Part shown: one piece after another, positions 1 to 8,078 of the stretch | Numbering within the stretch: the first letter of the stretch is position 1 | Layout of the letters: the number at the start of each line of letters is the position of its first letter | NCBI RefSeq assembly: GCF_002435945.1 | Contig: NZ_DIXC01000002.1 | Coordinates: 1 to 49,384 of the forward strand | DNA length: 49,384 nt | Direction of reading: 5' to 3' | From: Mesotoga sp. UBA6090 | Lineage (GTDB): Bacteria; Thermotogota; Thermotogae; Petrotogales; Kosmotogaceae | Notes under the pieces: model-generated | The model's database searches: none | The model's input: only the letters and a program-made list of their open reading frames with translations | What the model was told of the DNA's origin: nothing | Position numbers and translations under genes: made by a program

Positions 1-1
1 T

Positions 2-139
2 CCCTACTCGTATATTCTCTACGAGCTGCAGGTAACTCCTGGTGGAACCGTCTTTGTTTTTGAAGTGTTTCAGTCTGAGAAACATGGCACCTATATTATA
101 TCATCCAGCACAGGTACAAGTCTAGTCATAACAAAGTGA
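2..139 (+). CDS. C-terminal end of an unknown protein (partial)
   Basis: An open frame enters from the left edge and stops at TGA 137-139, giving 45 residues that end in SLVITK. The residues alternate in a beta-strand-like way (VTPGGTVFVFEVF) and the codon use looks coding. No family can be recognised from this piece. It converges on the MATE gene that ends at 255, and the 115 bases between them hold nothing recognisable. Confidence 0.5.
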   Translation, partial: PYSYILYELQVTPGGTVFVFEVFQSEKHGTYIISSSTGTSLVITK

Positions 140-254
140 CAACAAAACCGACGTGGCACTGCATTTCAAAAGTGATTCGAGTATCTACGACGAATTTATG
201 AGACTTTCACAACTTCTTCCTGCGATTTCTTGCCTTTTGCTGTCAAAGTTGAGA

Positions 255-1592
255 CTAAATTACCGGCTTCAGCCAACGCTTCATGAAGATAACCATGGCC
301 GCCACAGAGGAAATCACTAGATTGCTTAAGAACATCGCGTACCATATTCCTGTGGTTCCCATGGACAGACCGAAGAAGTATATCAGAGGAAGGCGTATTC
401 CCCAAAGTCTTGTGATATTGAGAATCATGGACTGAATCGTATGGCCTGAGCCTCTTAAAGCCATGTCGAAGATGTTGTAACTTGCGAAGAAAGGTATGGA
501 GAAGGAGACTATTCTGAAGTACTTCTCTCCTTCAATCAAGACAAGCGGGTCATTGATGAAAAACGCCGTCACTTCCTTCCCGAAAAAGAACGTGCCGGTG
601 CTGATCACTCCAACAATCAACACGTTTATTCCGGTCGCCTTCCATACAACTGAATAAGCGTCATTCTTTCTTCCGGCGCCTAGGTACTGCCCAACCATCG
701 ATGACGTTGCCTGGGAAAGGCCGAAAGAGAACATCGTTGCAAGTGATGTTATCCTGTTCCCCACACCCAGGGCGGCGGTCGCCACCGAACCAAAGCCGGC
801 AACCATTGAAGTGATTATCAGGAATGCGAGAGCCGTTATCGACTGTCCGGCAGAAGAGGGGAGACCTATCCTCAAGACGCGGGTAAGAGTCTTCCACTTC
901 GGCCTAAGATCTTTGAAATTGACTTTAAATCCTCTCTTTCCCTTGAATAGAATGACTGTCGCAACGATCACAACAAATCCTCTTGAAATTACAGTTGCAA
1001 GAGCTGCACCGAAGACCTCCAGTCTAGGAAAGCCTATACCAAATATCAAGAGAGGATCGATAAGTGCATTCACCGTTACAGAGAAACCCATCAAGCACAT
1101 CGGTGTCTTTGTATCCCCGATGGCGGTGAAGAGCGAGTTGAAAGTGAACATCGTGAAGGTGAAGGGAGCCCCTAGAAAGATCGTTCTCATATATGTATTG
1201 GTTACTGAAAGCAGTTCTGTCGGAATATTGAGGAGCTTCAAGACGGTCTCGGAAAAGATCGCACCGAGAAGACCGAGAATCACAGCGACGGCGAAGCTTA
1301 TGGATATCACCTGCCCGGCTACATGAGAGGCCTCTTCCTTTCTTCCTGCCCCAAGATTCTGAGAGACGAGAGCCAGTCCCGCTACTGCAAGCCCCCCTCC
1401 TATGGAGATCAGTAAGAAGATTGCCGGCCACGCAATTGTGGGTGCGGAAATCTCTACCTTTCCTAGCTTCCCGAGCCAGTAGGCGTCGACCATGTTGTAA
1501 ACGGTCTGGAAGAGCATGGTAAGAACCGCAGGCCAGGCGAGTTTAAGAAGGGCGCTCATCATGCTTTCATCTAGAATATTGACTCGTTTCAT
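255..1592 (-). CDS. MATE family multidrug/Na+ exporter
   Basis: A 445-residue polytopic membrane protein with about twelve hydrophobic segments, the usual size and topology for the DinF/NorM MATE family. Both halves carry the repeat typical of the family: an early LAWPAVLTMLFQ helix, then GLALVSQNLGAGRKEEA near residue 75-90, repeated in the second half as SSMVGQYLGAGRKNDA near residue 300. MATE proteins expel cationic drugs or metabolites using a Na+ or H+ gradient across the inner membrane. The start is supported by AGGAG a few bases upstream of ATG 1592. The gene stands alone; its substrate cannot be read from the sequence. Confidence 0.93.
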   Translation of the reverse strand: MKRVNILDESMMSALLKLAWPAVLTMLFQTVYNMVDAYWLGKLGKVEISAPTIAWPAIFLLISIGGGLAVAGLALVSQNLGAGRKEEASHVAGQVISISFAVAVILGLLGAIFSETVLKLLNIPTELLSVTNTYMRTIFLGAPFTFTMFTFNSLFTAIGDTKTPMCLMGFSVTVNALIDPLLIFGIGFPRLEVFGAALATVISRGFVVIVATVILFKGKRGFKVNFKDLRPKWKTLTRVLRIGLPSSAGQSITALAFLIITSMVAGFGSVATAALGVGNRITSLATMFSFGLSQATSSMVGQYLGAGRKNDAYSVVWKATGINVLIVGVISTGTFFFGKEVTAFFINDPLVLIEGEKYFRIVSFSIPFFASYNIFDMALRGSGHTIQSMILNITRLWGIRLPLIYFFGLSMGTTGIWYAMFLSNLVISSVAAMVIFMKRWLKPVI

Positions 1593-1684
1593 CTTCGCTC
1601 CTATGATTTCGATTACGTACTATTTCATTTATAACACAACAGTTACGAAATAAGAAGCAAGGAAAGTCCATGGTCGGGGGTAGG

Positions 1685-1738
1685 GGGTTGGTGGCATCAA
1701 GATCAGAAGTGATGCTGCCTCCGGCAAGAAGTGAGGCT
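1685..1738. repeat. 54-bp direct repeat, copy A
   Basis: This 54-bp block begins GGGTTGGTGGCATCAAGATC and recurs at 1903-1956 with one mismatch (A or G near the 3' third). The two copies are 218 bp apart. The surrounding bases are also G-rich in both places, so the ancestral unit may have been longer. Confidence 0.9.
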
Positions 1739-1777
1739 CGCTGGCGCGAGGAAGTGATGCTGGCGCTTACGCACCAG
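1706..1777. repeat. tandem tag-plus-hairpin units
   Basis: Three direct tags, GAAGTGATGCT (1706), GAAGTGAGGCT (1728) and GAAGTGATGCT (1751), are each followed by a different small inverted repeat: TGCC-tcc-GGCA, CTCGC-tggc-GCGAG, and CTGGCGC-ttac-GCACCAG. The tags are conserved while the hairpin arms differ, so the fold rather than the arm sequence is kept. Confidence 0.6.
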
Positions 1778-1902
1778 GAGGCAAAAACCAAAGAAAAAGA
1801 GCGAGCAAATTAAAGTAATCTGATCAGAACGAACTTATTTTGTCATCCTCAAATGCTCCTGTTCAGGATCTGGGCTATTGAAAGACCGGGGTTGGGGATA
1901 GC

Positions 1903-1956
1903 GGGTTGGTGGCATCAAGATCAGAAGTGATGCTGCCTCCGGCAGGAAGTGAGGCT
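1903..1956. repeat. 54-bp direct repeat, copy B
   Basis: Matches 1685-1738 at 53 of 54 positions. The copy ends in GAAGTGAGGCT, and the sequence then diverges from copy A, which continues into two further hairpin units. Confidence 0.9.
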
Positions 1957-2298
1957 ACAACAATACACAAGACGCAAGGCTGGGCAAGAACGGCCCAGGT
2001 CGCAATGCCCGCTTCGCGGGAAAAGAGCCGCTTGGATAAGAAACGCTGAAGGCTGTACGCTGGAAAAAACGATTCTTCGACACTTTGTGTCAAAGTTCTT
2101 CGTTAAGGACCACGAGATAAGGAGACAGGGCGAGACGGTGCTCTCGCCCTCTCGGTGAGCGCAGCAAAATCTCGACAATGCTCTTTCTCGACTCGTCTTA
2201 TTGAAGGACCGAGATGCTAAAACAAGTTCAGAATGCATGAGAGACGCGGAATCCTTGATGTAGAACCAAAAACCTGGACGCGTAGCGTCGGAACGAAG

Positions 2299-2377
2299 AA
2301 CCGTTCTTTGACGATTTTTTATTCTTGGGCTTGCAACTTGGAACAGGCAACTTGCAACTGTTCTTCGAAGGACGGTT
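2299..2377. repeat. imperfect inverted repeat
   Basis: AACCGTTCTTTG at 2299 faces CGAAGGACGGTT at 2366-2377. Between them is the short direct repeat GCAACTTG (copies near 2332 and 2348). Part of the same repeat-rich spacer. Confidence 0.45.
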
Positions 2378-2491
2378 CCTACTTGATGACATGATCTGGC
2401 GTTTTCGGAATAGCCAAACGTTATCTCAAGGCAGCGGTTTTCGGAGACTTGTCGTATCGTAATAACGAAGTGGTTTTCGGAATAACCCTTC

Positions 2492-2674
2492 GCTGTCATC
2501 CGGAACTTGATCAGGGATCTGGTTCCAAGAACGAACAACCACGAACCGGTTTTTTCTCAGCTGAAGACGGTGGACCGTTGACGGGCAACGCTGTTTTCAT
2601 CAGCGACCAGCGGGTTTTTGATCTTAAGCGTACAGCGGTTCTTAGGATCGCGATGCTGAAACAAGTTCAGACGG
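2492..2674. repeat. dispersed palindromic element with divergent arms
   Basis: The left arm (CATCCGGAACTTGATCAG near 2497) is close to the reverse complement of the right arm (GATGCTGAAACAAGTTCAG near 2652). A degenerate second pair lies at 1841-1872 and 2211-2236. Arms of this type, translating as PELDQGSG and MLKQVQ, are scattered in the spacers of many bacterial genomes. Whether this is a mobile unit or relic is not decided here. Confidence 0.5.
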
Positions 2675-2764
2675 ATTGTGAGGTTTTCAGAACGATCTTG
2701 ATCTTCATACCTCTGTCCTCACACCTCTGACTTCTTTTCCCCCTCTAGGTTGTTTTTTTGTCCT

Positions 2765-3823
2765 TCACATGAATCTCGAGTATTCTATTACTCCGGATAT
2801 CAGTCCGGCGAAGACCTCAAGAAGCTCTATGTCTGCCTTGCTCCAATCGAATTGGCCACTAAGCCTTTCCAGTCCGACGAAACCGACGGGCATCTGCCGA
2901 GAGAAAATCGGAATGACGACAAGTGAAACGACTCCCTGCTGCGCAAGAACTTCGGCTTCTCTGCTTGCCTCCTCTGGGAGTTCACTGACTACATAAGAGT
3001 GTACCCCGCCTTTTTTCATTTCCTTTATCCACCAGGAGAACTCCTCGAACGGCATGTTTTGAAGATGGGGTTTGGCGCTCTTGACGCCTTCTTTACACCA
3101 TTCGTGGGTGTTCCTGGTCGAATTGGTCCTGCAGTCCAACAAGAAGACATTGGATCTGTCTGCGGAAGTCAGCTCGCCTAGTTGTCCAAGCGCCTTTTCT
3201 ATCGCATCGTCTATGTTCTCATACTCTTTTAGCGCTCCGGAAACCTCTGAAATCACTCGTTCGAAATTCTGTCTCCACTGGAGTTCTGCGGCCACCTTTC
3301 TGAATGCACTCGTGTCTCGGGCCACAACCATTGTGACTATGGAGTTCTGAAGATCAAGCACCTTCAAGCAAATCTCCACTTGAAGTTTCTCCCCGCTCTT
3401 CATAGTGAGAAACGAATCAGTTGTACACATTCCCTTTATCTGAAGATCGGCCCTTATTTTCTTTATCTGAGAATCAAGATCTCCGGCCACTGAATAGAAA
3501 CTCATCTCCAGAAGTTCATCGTAGGAGTATCCAAGTTTTTCGGCTGCACTGTTGTTAGCTTCGACTATCCTGCCGGGCCTCATAGGATCGTCGAGGCTCA
3601 CCAGGAAGATCATATCGTCAATCAGGCTGGCAAACCCTTCATACTTTCTCTTGAGATACTTGTTCAGCGTATAAAACTTATTGGACCTTGAGGTTTCTCC
3701 GACCAAGGGATCCTCTGAAACCCTCTCTACGTGCATATTCCATCTCAACTTGGAAATCCGTTCAGACAATGTCTTGATCTCCGCCGTACCGTTGTCAACG
3801 ATGTACACTTTTATTGGTTCCAT
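2765..3823 (-). CDS. PAS-GAF sensory protein without output domain
   Basis: A 352-residue soluble protein. Residues 1-60 are short and receiver-like at the very start (IKVYIVDNG). A PAS domain covers about 65-175, with IVEANNSAAEKLGYSYDELL typical of the family, and a GAF domain about 195-350. No kinase, GGDEF or DNA-binding region follows, so it may work as a signal-binding partner of another protein. GGAGGG lies just upstream of ATG 3823. It starts 35 bases after the NagA-like gene and is probably the last gene of that operon. The ligand is unknown. Confidence 0.8.
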   Translation of the reverse strand: MEPIKVYIVDNGTAEIKTLSERISKLRWNMHVERVSEDPLVGETSRSNKFYTLNKYLKRKYEGFASLIDDMIFLVSLDDPMRPGRIVEANNSAAEKLGYSYDELLEMSFYSVAGDLDSQIKKIRADLQIKGMCTTDSFLTMKSGEKLQVEICLKVLDLQNSIVTMVVARDTSAFRKVAAELQWRQNFERVISEVSGALKEYENIDDAIEKALGQLGELTSADRSNVFLLDCRTNSTRNTHEWCKEGVKSAKPHLQNMPFEEFSWWIKEMKKGGVHSYVVSELPEEASREAEVLAQQGVVSLVVIPIFSRQMPVGFVGLERLSGQFDWSKADIELLEVFAGLISGVIEYSRFM

Positions 3824-3858
3824 AAGACCCTCCGCAGCTGAATTGATAAGAATTCTAT

Positions 3859-4968
3859 TCAGGATTTAAATACAGTCTTCCCGTTCAGAACGGTTTCTTG
3901 AACTTCAAGTGTTTCGTCTAGCAATACCAGATCTGCGCGATAACCCTCGGAGATTCTTCCGCGATCCTTTATGCCAATAGAATTCAGAGAATTGAGGGAG
4001 GATACCATTGCAAGCTCCTTCAGTGAGCATCCCGTGAATTCCCTGAAATTTCTGACAGCTCCGCTGAAGACAAGCACAGCAGCGGCTATTGTTCCGTCCT
4101 CCAAAGTAGGTCTTGCATTTTTCAGAAAGACTCTCTGTCCTCCCAGTTCATACTCTCCATCGGGCATGGCCGTCGCATCGATAGTATCGGTAACTATCAT
4201 AATCTTCTTCGGGCCCTTTATTCCATAGATAAGCTTCACAAAACCCGGCAAAGAGTGAATCCCATCCACTATCATCTCTACCGAAAAAGGAAGCAAAAGA
4301 ACAGCTCCAACGCAGCCCAGTTCTCTGTGATGAAGAGTGTTCATCCCGTTAGGGAAGTGGGTTATTCTATCGCAGCCTTGATTATATGCTCTCTCCATGT
4401 CCTCGTACGTTGCATCGGTATGTCCCAGAGAAAGAGTTATTCCACGCTTCTGTATCAGTTCTTGCGCCTGCGAGAAGCCCTCGAGCTCCGGAGCCATGGT
4501 GATGAGCTTCACCGATTCGATAAGCGTCTCCTCGATTTCCTTCAGGTCGATGCTTCGAATGAGTTCTGGATTCTGAGCTCCCTTTCTCTTTAGACTCAGG
4601 TAGGGGCCTTCATAGTGAATGCCCCCAACTGAAGTCAGAGTGTTGTTTTTTATGTAATCTCTTACTACTCTAGCAGCAGAAAGGATGGCCGAAGGAGTCG
4701 ATGACATAGTAGTCGGCAAGAAACAAGTCACTCCCTGAGTGTAAAGGAAGTTCTCCCACTTCCTTAAAGCTTCCCCGTTCATAGAGAGAGTGCCCACACC
4801 TACTGAGCCATGGGTGTGAGGATCGACAAATCCCGGCATCAATATTCTTTCGAATTCTTGAGTCCCTTGAATTCGCTTAATTTCCGAGATTACGTTTTCT
4901 TCAGTTTCTACACTTCCCACAAACTCTCCATCGATAGGATCAACAACCAGTACGTTCTCGAATCTCAT
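3859..4968 (-). CDS. nagA: N-acetylglucosamine-6-phosphate deacetylase-like amidohydrolase
   Basis: This 369-residue protein belongs to the NagA branch of the amidohydrolase superfamily, which removes acetate from N-acetyl-hexosamine 6-phosphates in the cytoplasm. Visible hallmarks are the metal-binding DPHTHG at about residues 49-54, GGIHYEGPY, LGHTDA, THFPNGM and the catalytic Asp in IVTDTIDATAMPDG. Length fits the family. The start ATG 4968 follows GGGAGG. It sits 30 bases after the SIS-domain gene and under the divergent LacI-type promoter. The exact hexosamine (GlcNAc, GalNAc or another) is not fixed by sequence; the aldolases across the divergent promoter make a GalNAc-like or unusual amino sugar possible. 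Confidence 0.87.
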   Translation of the reverse strand: MRFENVLVVDPIDGEFVGSVETEENVISEIKRIQGTQEFERILMPGFVDPHTHGSVGVGTLSMNGEALRKWENFLYTQGVTCFLPTTMSSTPSAILSAARVVRDYIKNNTLTSVGGIHYEGPYLSLKRKGAQNPELIRSIDLKEIEETLIESVKLITMAPELEGFSQAQELIQKRGITLSLGHTDATYEDMERAYNQGCDRITHFPNGMNTLHHRELGCVGAVLLLPFSVEMIVDGIHSLPGFVKLIYGIKGPKKIMIVTDTIDATAMPDGEYELGGQRVFLKNARPTLEDGTIAAAVLVFSGAVRNFREFTGCSLKELAMVSSLNSLNSIGIKDRGRISEGYRADLVLLDETLEVQETVLNGKTVFKS

Positions 4969-4998
4969 CTGCCTTCAACCCTCCCTGTTATGAAAAAA

Positions 4999-6063
4999 TC
5001 ATGGCCAGGTTATCTGATTACCCGTCGACATCTTTCCTCTTCCCATAAGAACCCTCTCATCGAGATCGAAGATACCCCTGTAGTAGGCCGAATATACTGC
5101 GAACCACTGGAGAGGGATCATCAGAAGGAACGGGGCAAAGAGCGGGTCGAAGTCTCCATAATCCTTCACATCAAAGCGTATTACCTCCGCGCCGTTAGAC
5201 TCAGCGATTTTTATAACCCGTTCGCTCATATCTCTCGACTCGTCGCTCCCCACAAGGAAGACCATCAGTGGCTTGTGACCGTCAAGCATTTCCGCAGGGC
5301 CATGTCTGAACTCCGACGTTTCAATGAATGAAGCATTGACTCTCATGTTTTCCATGAAGACAGTCAGTCCGAACTTATAGCCTATGGCGTAGGCCGCCCC
5401 GCTTGCGAGAACGTAGAAGAGGTCGCTCTCCTGATACTTTCTCGCCAGCCTGTAGGCCCTTGATTCCTCTTCTTTGTATATTCTGCCAAGCAGTTCAGGC
5501 ATAATCTCTATCTGTTCGTATAACTTCGAAACGTCTCTCCCTTTGAGCCTGGCTATTTCAAGACTGAAAATGAAGGCTCCGGCGAGTGGAAGTATAAACA
5601 GTCCATTAGAGTCGTAGACTATCGATTCGTCGGCTTCCCTTGCCAGAATGCTGTCGTGTTTGCTTGTAAATGAAATCGTTGTCGCTCCCTTTTCGTTGGC
5701 AAATCTAAGTGCTGCCGCAGTATCTTCGGTATTTCCAGAGAAGGAGGCGAGTATTACCAGCGCATCCTTGTCAAGTCTAGAAGGATTCAAGCAGATGAAA
5801 TCATAGCTCTTGTAGTAATCAGAAGGAAGATCGGTCATCTTCTTGAGTATATAATCACCTGAATAGAGATTACACCAGGAGTTCCCGCTACCCACCCAGT
5901 AAATCTGCTTAAAGCCTTTATCTAAAGCAGTCTTCGCAAGATTCTTGATTCTTTCCGCATGCTCTTCTAGGAAGGCGGAAAGATCCTTCTCAAGAGAAGG
6001 GGCAGTAAAGAGTATGCTTTGTTTTGCATTATTCAAAAAATCTTCAATTGTCATTCCAAACAC
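4999..6063 (-). CDS. SIS-domain sugar-phosphate deaminase/deglycase (FrlB/AgaS type)
   Basis: A 354-residue protein with two SIS phosphosugar-binding domains. The first has WVGSGNSWCNLYSG near residues 57-70 and ILASFSGNTEDT near 105-117. The second carries ETSEFRHGPAEMLDG near 245-260, the stretch typical of GlmS, AgaS and fructoselysine-6-phosphate deglycase. Such enzymes isomerise or deaminate a 6-phospho-amino sugar or split a fructosamine phosphate. Next to a NagA-like deacetylase, deamination of the resulting hexosamine 6-phosphate is the simplest role, but the C-terminal half looks closer to FrlB. It lies between the regulator (26 bases upstream) and nagA (30 bases downstream), as one operon. 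Confidence 0.82.
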   Translation of the reverse strand: MFGMTIEDFLNNAKQSILFTAPSLEKDLSAFLEEHAERIKNLAKTALDKGFKQIYWVGSGNSWCNLYSGDYILKKMTDLPSDYYKSYDFICLNPSRLDKDALVILASFSGNTEDTAAALRFANEKGATTISFTSKHDSILAREADESIVYDSNGLFILPLAGAFIFSLEIARLKGRDVSKLYEQIEIMPELLGRIYKEEESRAYRLARKYQESDLFYVLASGAAYAIGYKFGLTVFMENMRVNASFIETSEFRHGPAEMLDGHKPLMVFLVGSDESRDMSERVIKIAESNGAEVIRFDVKDYGDFDPLFAPFLLMIPLQWFAVYSAYYRGIFDLDERVLMGRGKMSTGNQITWP

Positions 6064-6088
6064 CTCCGAATATCTATCAAGAGTTTAG

Positions 6089-7099
6089 TTAGTCTCTTGG
6101 TGAGGTACATGATTCCCTTATGATGAGTCGTGTAGGCAGTCTGGTGAGTCCCTTTTCATATCTCTGACCTCTGATATTCATCAGTATCCTTTTCGCGGCC
6201 ATACTGCCAATCTCTCTCGTATCCTGAGCCACAGATGTTATTGGAGGATTACATAGATCAAACCAAACAATATCATCGAAGCTAATGACCGATATATCTC
6301 GCGGAACCTCAATTCCCATGTCCTTCGCAGCAAGAAGCAGTCCCGCCGCCATATAATTGTTCGTTGCTATTACCGCCGTGATATCTTTGTTCTGTCCCAG
6401 TAGAGAGACGCCGCTTTTGTAAGCTCCCTCAACCGTAAAGCCGCCAAGTTTTACCCACGACTGCTTTTCCTCTATTCCGTACTTTGAAAGCGCTTCCCTG
6501 TATCCGGCAATCCGATCGTAGTTTGTACTTATGTCGAGCCTATCCGAAAGGAAACCGATTCTCCTGTGACCAAGCTCCAAAAGATATTCAGCTGCCTCAA
6601 AACCTCCACCGAGGTCATCGCTTACAATCATGTCAACATCAAGGCCTTCAATGATTCTGTCAATCAGCACTATGGGAATCTCGGACTTCACAAGTTCCTT
6701 CAAATGATCGGAATTGCTACGCGACACCGGGGCGAGAATCAAGCCATCTACCTGTTTCTGAAAAAAACGATCTATAGATGTCTTCTCGACCTCCACTTTT
6801 TCGTCGGTACTTGTGACAATCAAACTGTACCCTTCTGGGACAATGACATCGCTTATCGCTCTCGCTATCGTGGAGAAAAAGGGATTCTGAATATCGCCCA
6901 CGATCAATCCGATATTCTTCGTCTCACCGGTAGCCATGCTCTTGGCAATGTAGTTTGGCTTGTAGTTAAGTTTCTTTGCAGCCGCTATGACCTTTTCTCT
7001 CGCCTTCTTGCTGACGTATCCATATTTCCCGATCGCCCTCGCTACCGTTGCCCTCGAGAGACCCGTCTCTTTCGCAATGTCGTCCAGCGTTGCTGCCAT
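6089..7099 (-). CDS. LacI family transcriptional regulator
   Basis: A 336-residue repressor with an N-terminal helix-turn-helix (TLDDIAKETGLSRATVARA, residues 4-22), the hinge region ending near residue 60 (YIAKSMATG), and a periplasmic-binding-protein-like effector domain. LacI proteins bind near-palindromes with a central CG. Two such sites, TGATAACGGTATCA and TGAGAACGCTCTCA, lie in the divergent promoter region next to it, so it probably represses its own operon and the opposite aldolase-kinase operon until a sugar or sugar phosphate binds. Confidence 0.92.
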   Translation of the reverse strand: MAATLDDIAKETGLSRATVARAIGKYGYVSKKAREKVIAAAKKLNYKPNYIAKSMATGETKNIGLIVGDIQNPFFSTIARAISDVIVPEGYSLIVTSTDEKVEVEKTSIDRFFQKQVDGLILAPVSRSNSDHLKELVKSEIPIVLIDRIIEGLDVDMIVSDDLGGGFEAAEYLLELGHRRIGFLSDRLDISTNYDRIAGYREALSKYGIEEKQSWVKLGGFTVEGAYKSGVSLLGQNKDITAVIATNNYMAAGLLLAAKDMGIEVPRDISVISFDDIVWFDLCNPPITSVAQDTREIGSMAAKRILMNIRGQRYEKGLTRLPTRLIIRESCTSPRD

Positions 7100-7144
7100 G
7101 CTCCATCACCCACTCGAAATGCACGTGCTTAGTAAAATCGTTTC

Positions 7145-7158
7145 TGATAACGGTATCA
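7145..7158. promoter_or_regulatory. LacI-type operator, left
   Basis: TGATAACGGTATCA is a 12-of-14 palindrome around a central CG, the LacI-family pattern. It matches the right-hand site 7284-7297 at the outer TGA/TCA and the AACG core, giving a shared form TGAKAACGSTMTCA. Confidence 0.6.
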
Positions 7159-7171
7159 TATCCTTCGATCT

Positions 7172-7201
7172 ATTCTATCTTATTATCTTAAGTTATGTCA
7201 A
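7172..7201 (-). promoter_or_regulatory. promoter of the LacI-SIS-nagA operon
   Basis: On the minus strand a perfect TTGACA (7196-7201) is followed after 18 bases by TAGAAT (7172-7177). The operator palindrome 7145-7158 lies directly downstream, where a bound repressor would block initiation or early elongation. Confidence 0.65.
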
Positions 7202-7237
7202 GTTCAATAAACGATTGAAAGTGGCTCTCAAATTGGC

Positions 7238-7267
7238 TACACATTTCTTGATTTTTTTGGTTATAAT
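7238..7267 (+). promoter_or_regulatory. promoter of the aldolase-kinase operon
   Basis: A perfect TATAAT at 7262-7267 has only a weak -35 (TACACA, 7238-7243, 18-base spacing). The right operator starts 16 bases after the -10, the same geometry as on the opposite arm. Confidence 0.5.
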
Positions 7268-7283
7268 TGTACTGAATGAGAAA

Positions 7284-7297
7284 TGAGAACGCTCTCA
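7284..7297. promoter_or_regulatory. LacI-type operator, right
   Basis: TGAGAACGCTCTCA is a 12-of-14 palindrome with a central CG, extended by A and T on the flanks. It lies between the -10 element and the first gene of the plus-strand operon. Confidence 0.6.
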
Positions 7298-7356
7298 TAT
7301 TCTACTAATGGCTGTTTGTTGTATTTATCATTCATTTCGATCATGGAGGTGCATCT

Positions 7357-8055
7357 TTGAAGACCATTACCAGATTCTCGAAAAGGTTCGACAGCACGCT
7401 TCTGAAGGCGACCGCTACAATCAAGGAGTCCGAAGTCTTTATAGACGATAGTGTCTCCTGTGATTTCAGAGCGATTGTGGTTCCATGGTACTTGATGGAC
7501 AGAGTGGTTGGAAAAGTCAGAGGTACGGATATCTCGGCTGCCTGCGGGTCGGGTTTTCCTTTCGGATTTGAGACGACGGAAACGAAGGCTTATATGATTA
7601 GGGAGTCGCTTCGGCTCGGCCCCGAAGTGAGAGATATAGATATAACGGCCAATATTTCCGCTATGAAGTCTGGAGACTGGGATTACTTTGAAAGGGAGCT
7701 CTCTTATCTTTCCGGTCTTCTAAGAGATGTCGTCTGCAAAGTAATCATCGAAGTATCTTATCTCGATACCGGCGAAATTGAAAAGGCTTGCTCTATTCTG
7801 ATGAAGCTTCCTTACGTCGACTTCGTCAAGACAGGTACGGGATACGGTTCAAGAGCCACTACGGTAGAGGATGTAAGGACTATCAAGAGAGTTGTGGGAG
7901 ATGAAAAAGGAATAAAGGTATCGGGAGGAGTGAAGTCTCTCTCTCAAGTTGAGGAGTTCATGGCCGCAGGAGCTGACATCTTTGGTTCCAGCAGCGCGAT
8001 AACTATATACAGGGAATTCAACGAAAAATACCCCGGGAGAGCCGACCTTGCATGA
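7357..8055 (+). CDS. DeoC/LacD-like class I aldolase
   Basis: A 232-residue TIM-barrel aldolase. The likely Schiff-base lysine is in VDFVKTGTGYG (near residue 156) and a second conserved lysine in GIKVSGGVKS (near 187), followed by the phosphate-binding GSSSA. These are the marks of deoxyribose-phosphate aldolase relatives. The start is TTG 7357 seven bases after GGAGG; an upstream ATG at 7343 runs into a stop at once. It heads the plus-strand operon. The substrate may be a deoxy sugar phosphate or a ketose phosphate from the divergent amino-sugar arm; true DeoC function is not certain. Confidence 0.82.
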   Translation: MKTITRFSKRFDSTLLKATATIKESEVFIDDSVSCDFRAIVVPWYLMDRVVGKVRGTDISAACGSGFPFGFETTETKAYMIRESLRLGPEVRDIDITANISAMKSGDWDYFERELSYLSGLLRDVVCKVIIEVSYLDTGEIEKACSILMKLPYVDFVKTGTGYGSRATTVEDVRTIKRVVGDEKGIKVSGGVKSLSQVEEFMAAGADIFGSSSAITIYREFNEKYPGRADLA

Positions 8056-8078
8056 AAAGAACATGAATGGAGGCAGAA

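Larger units (their letters stand above)
1593..2764. other. 1.2 kb repeat-rich spacer without a gene
   Basis: No credible gene is seen on either strand in this stretch. It holds a 54-bp direct repeat in two copies, small hairpins separated by GAAGTGATGCT-like tags, arms of a dispersed palindrome of the kind that translates as HPELDQGSG and MLKQVQTD, an inverted repeat around AACCGTTCTTTG, and three copies of GTTTTCGGA (2401, 2437, 2473). The short open frames here are read-through of repeats and lack ribosome sites. Confidence 0.7.

Noticed and set aside
811..1326. Plus-strand frame of 171 codons
   Set aside because: Lies wholly antisense to the MATE gene; composition shadow.
1921..2538. Minus-strand open frame of 205 codons
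   Set aside because: Its residues are translations of repeat arms; no domain and no ribosome site.
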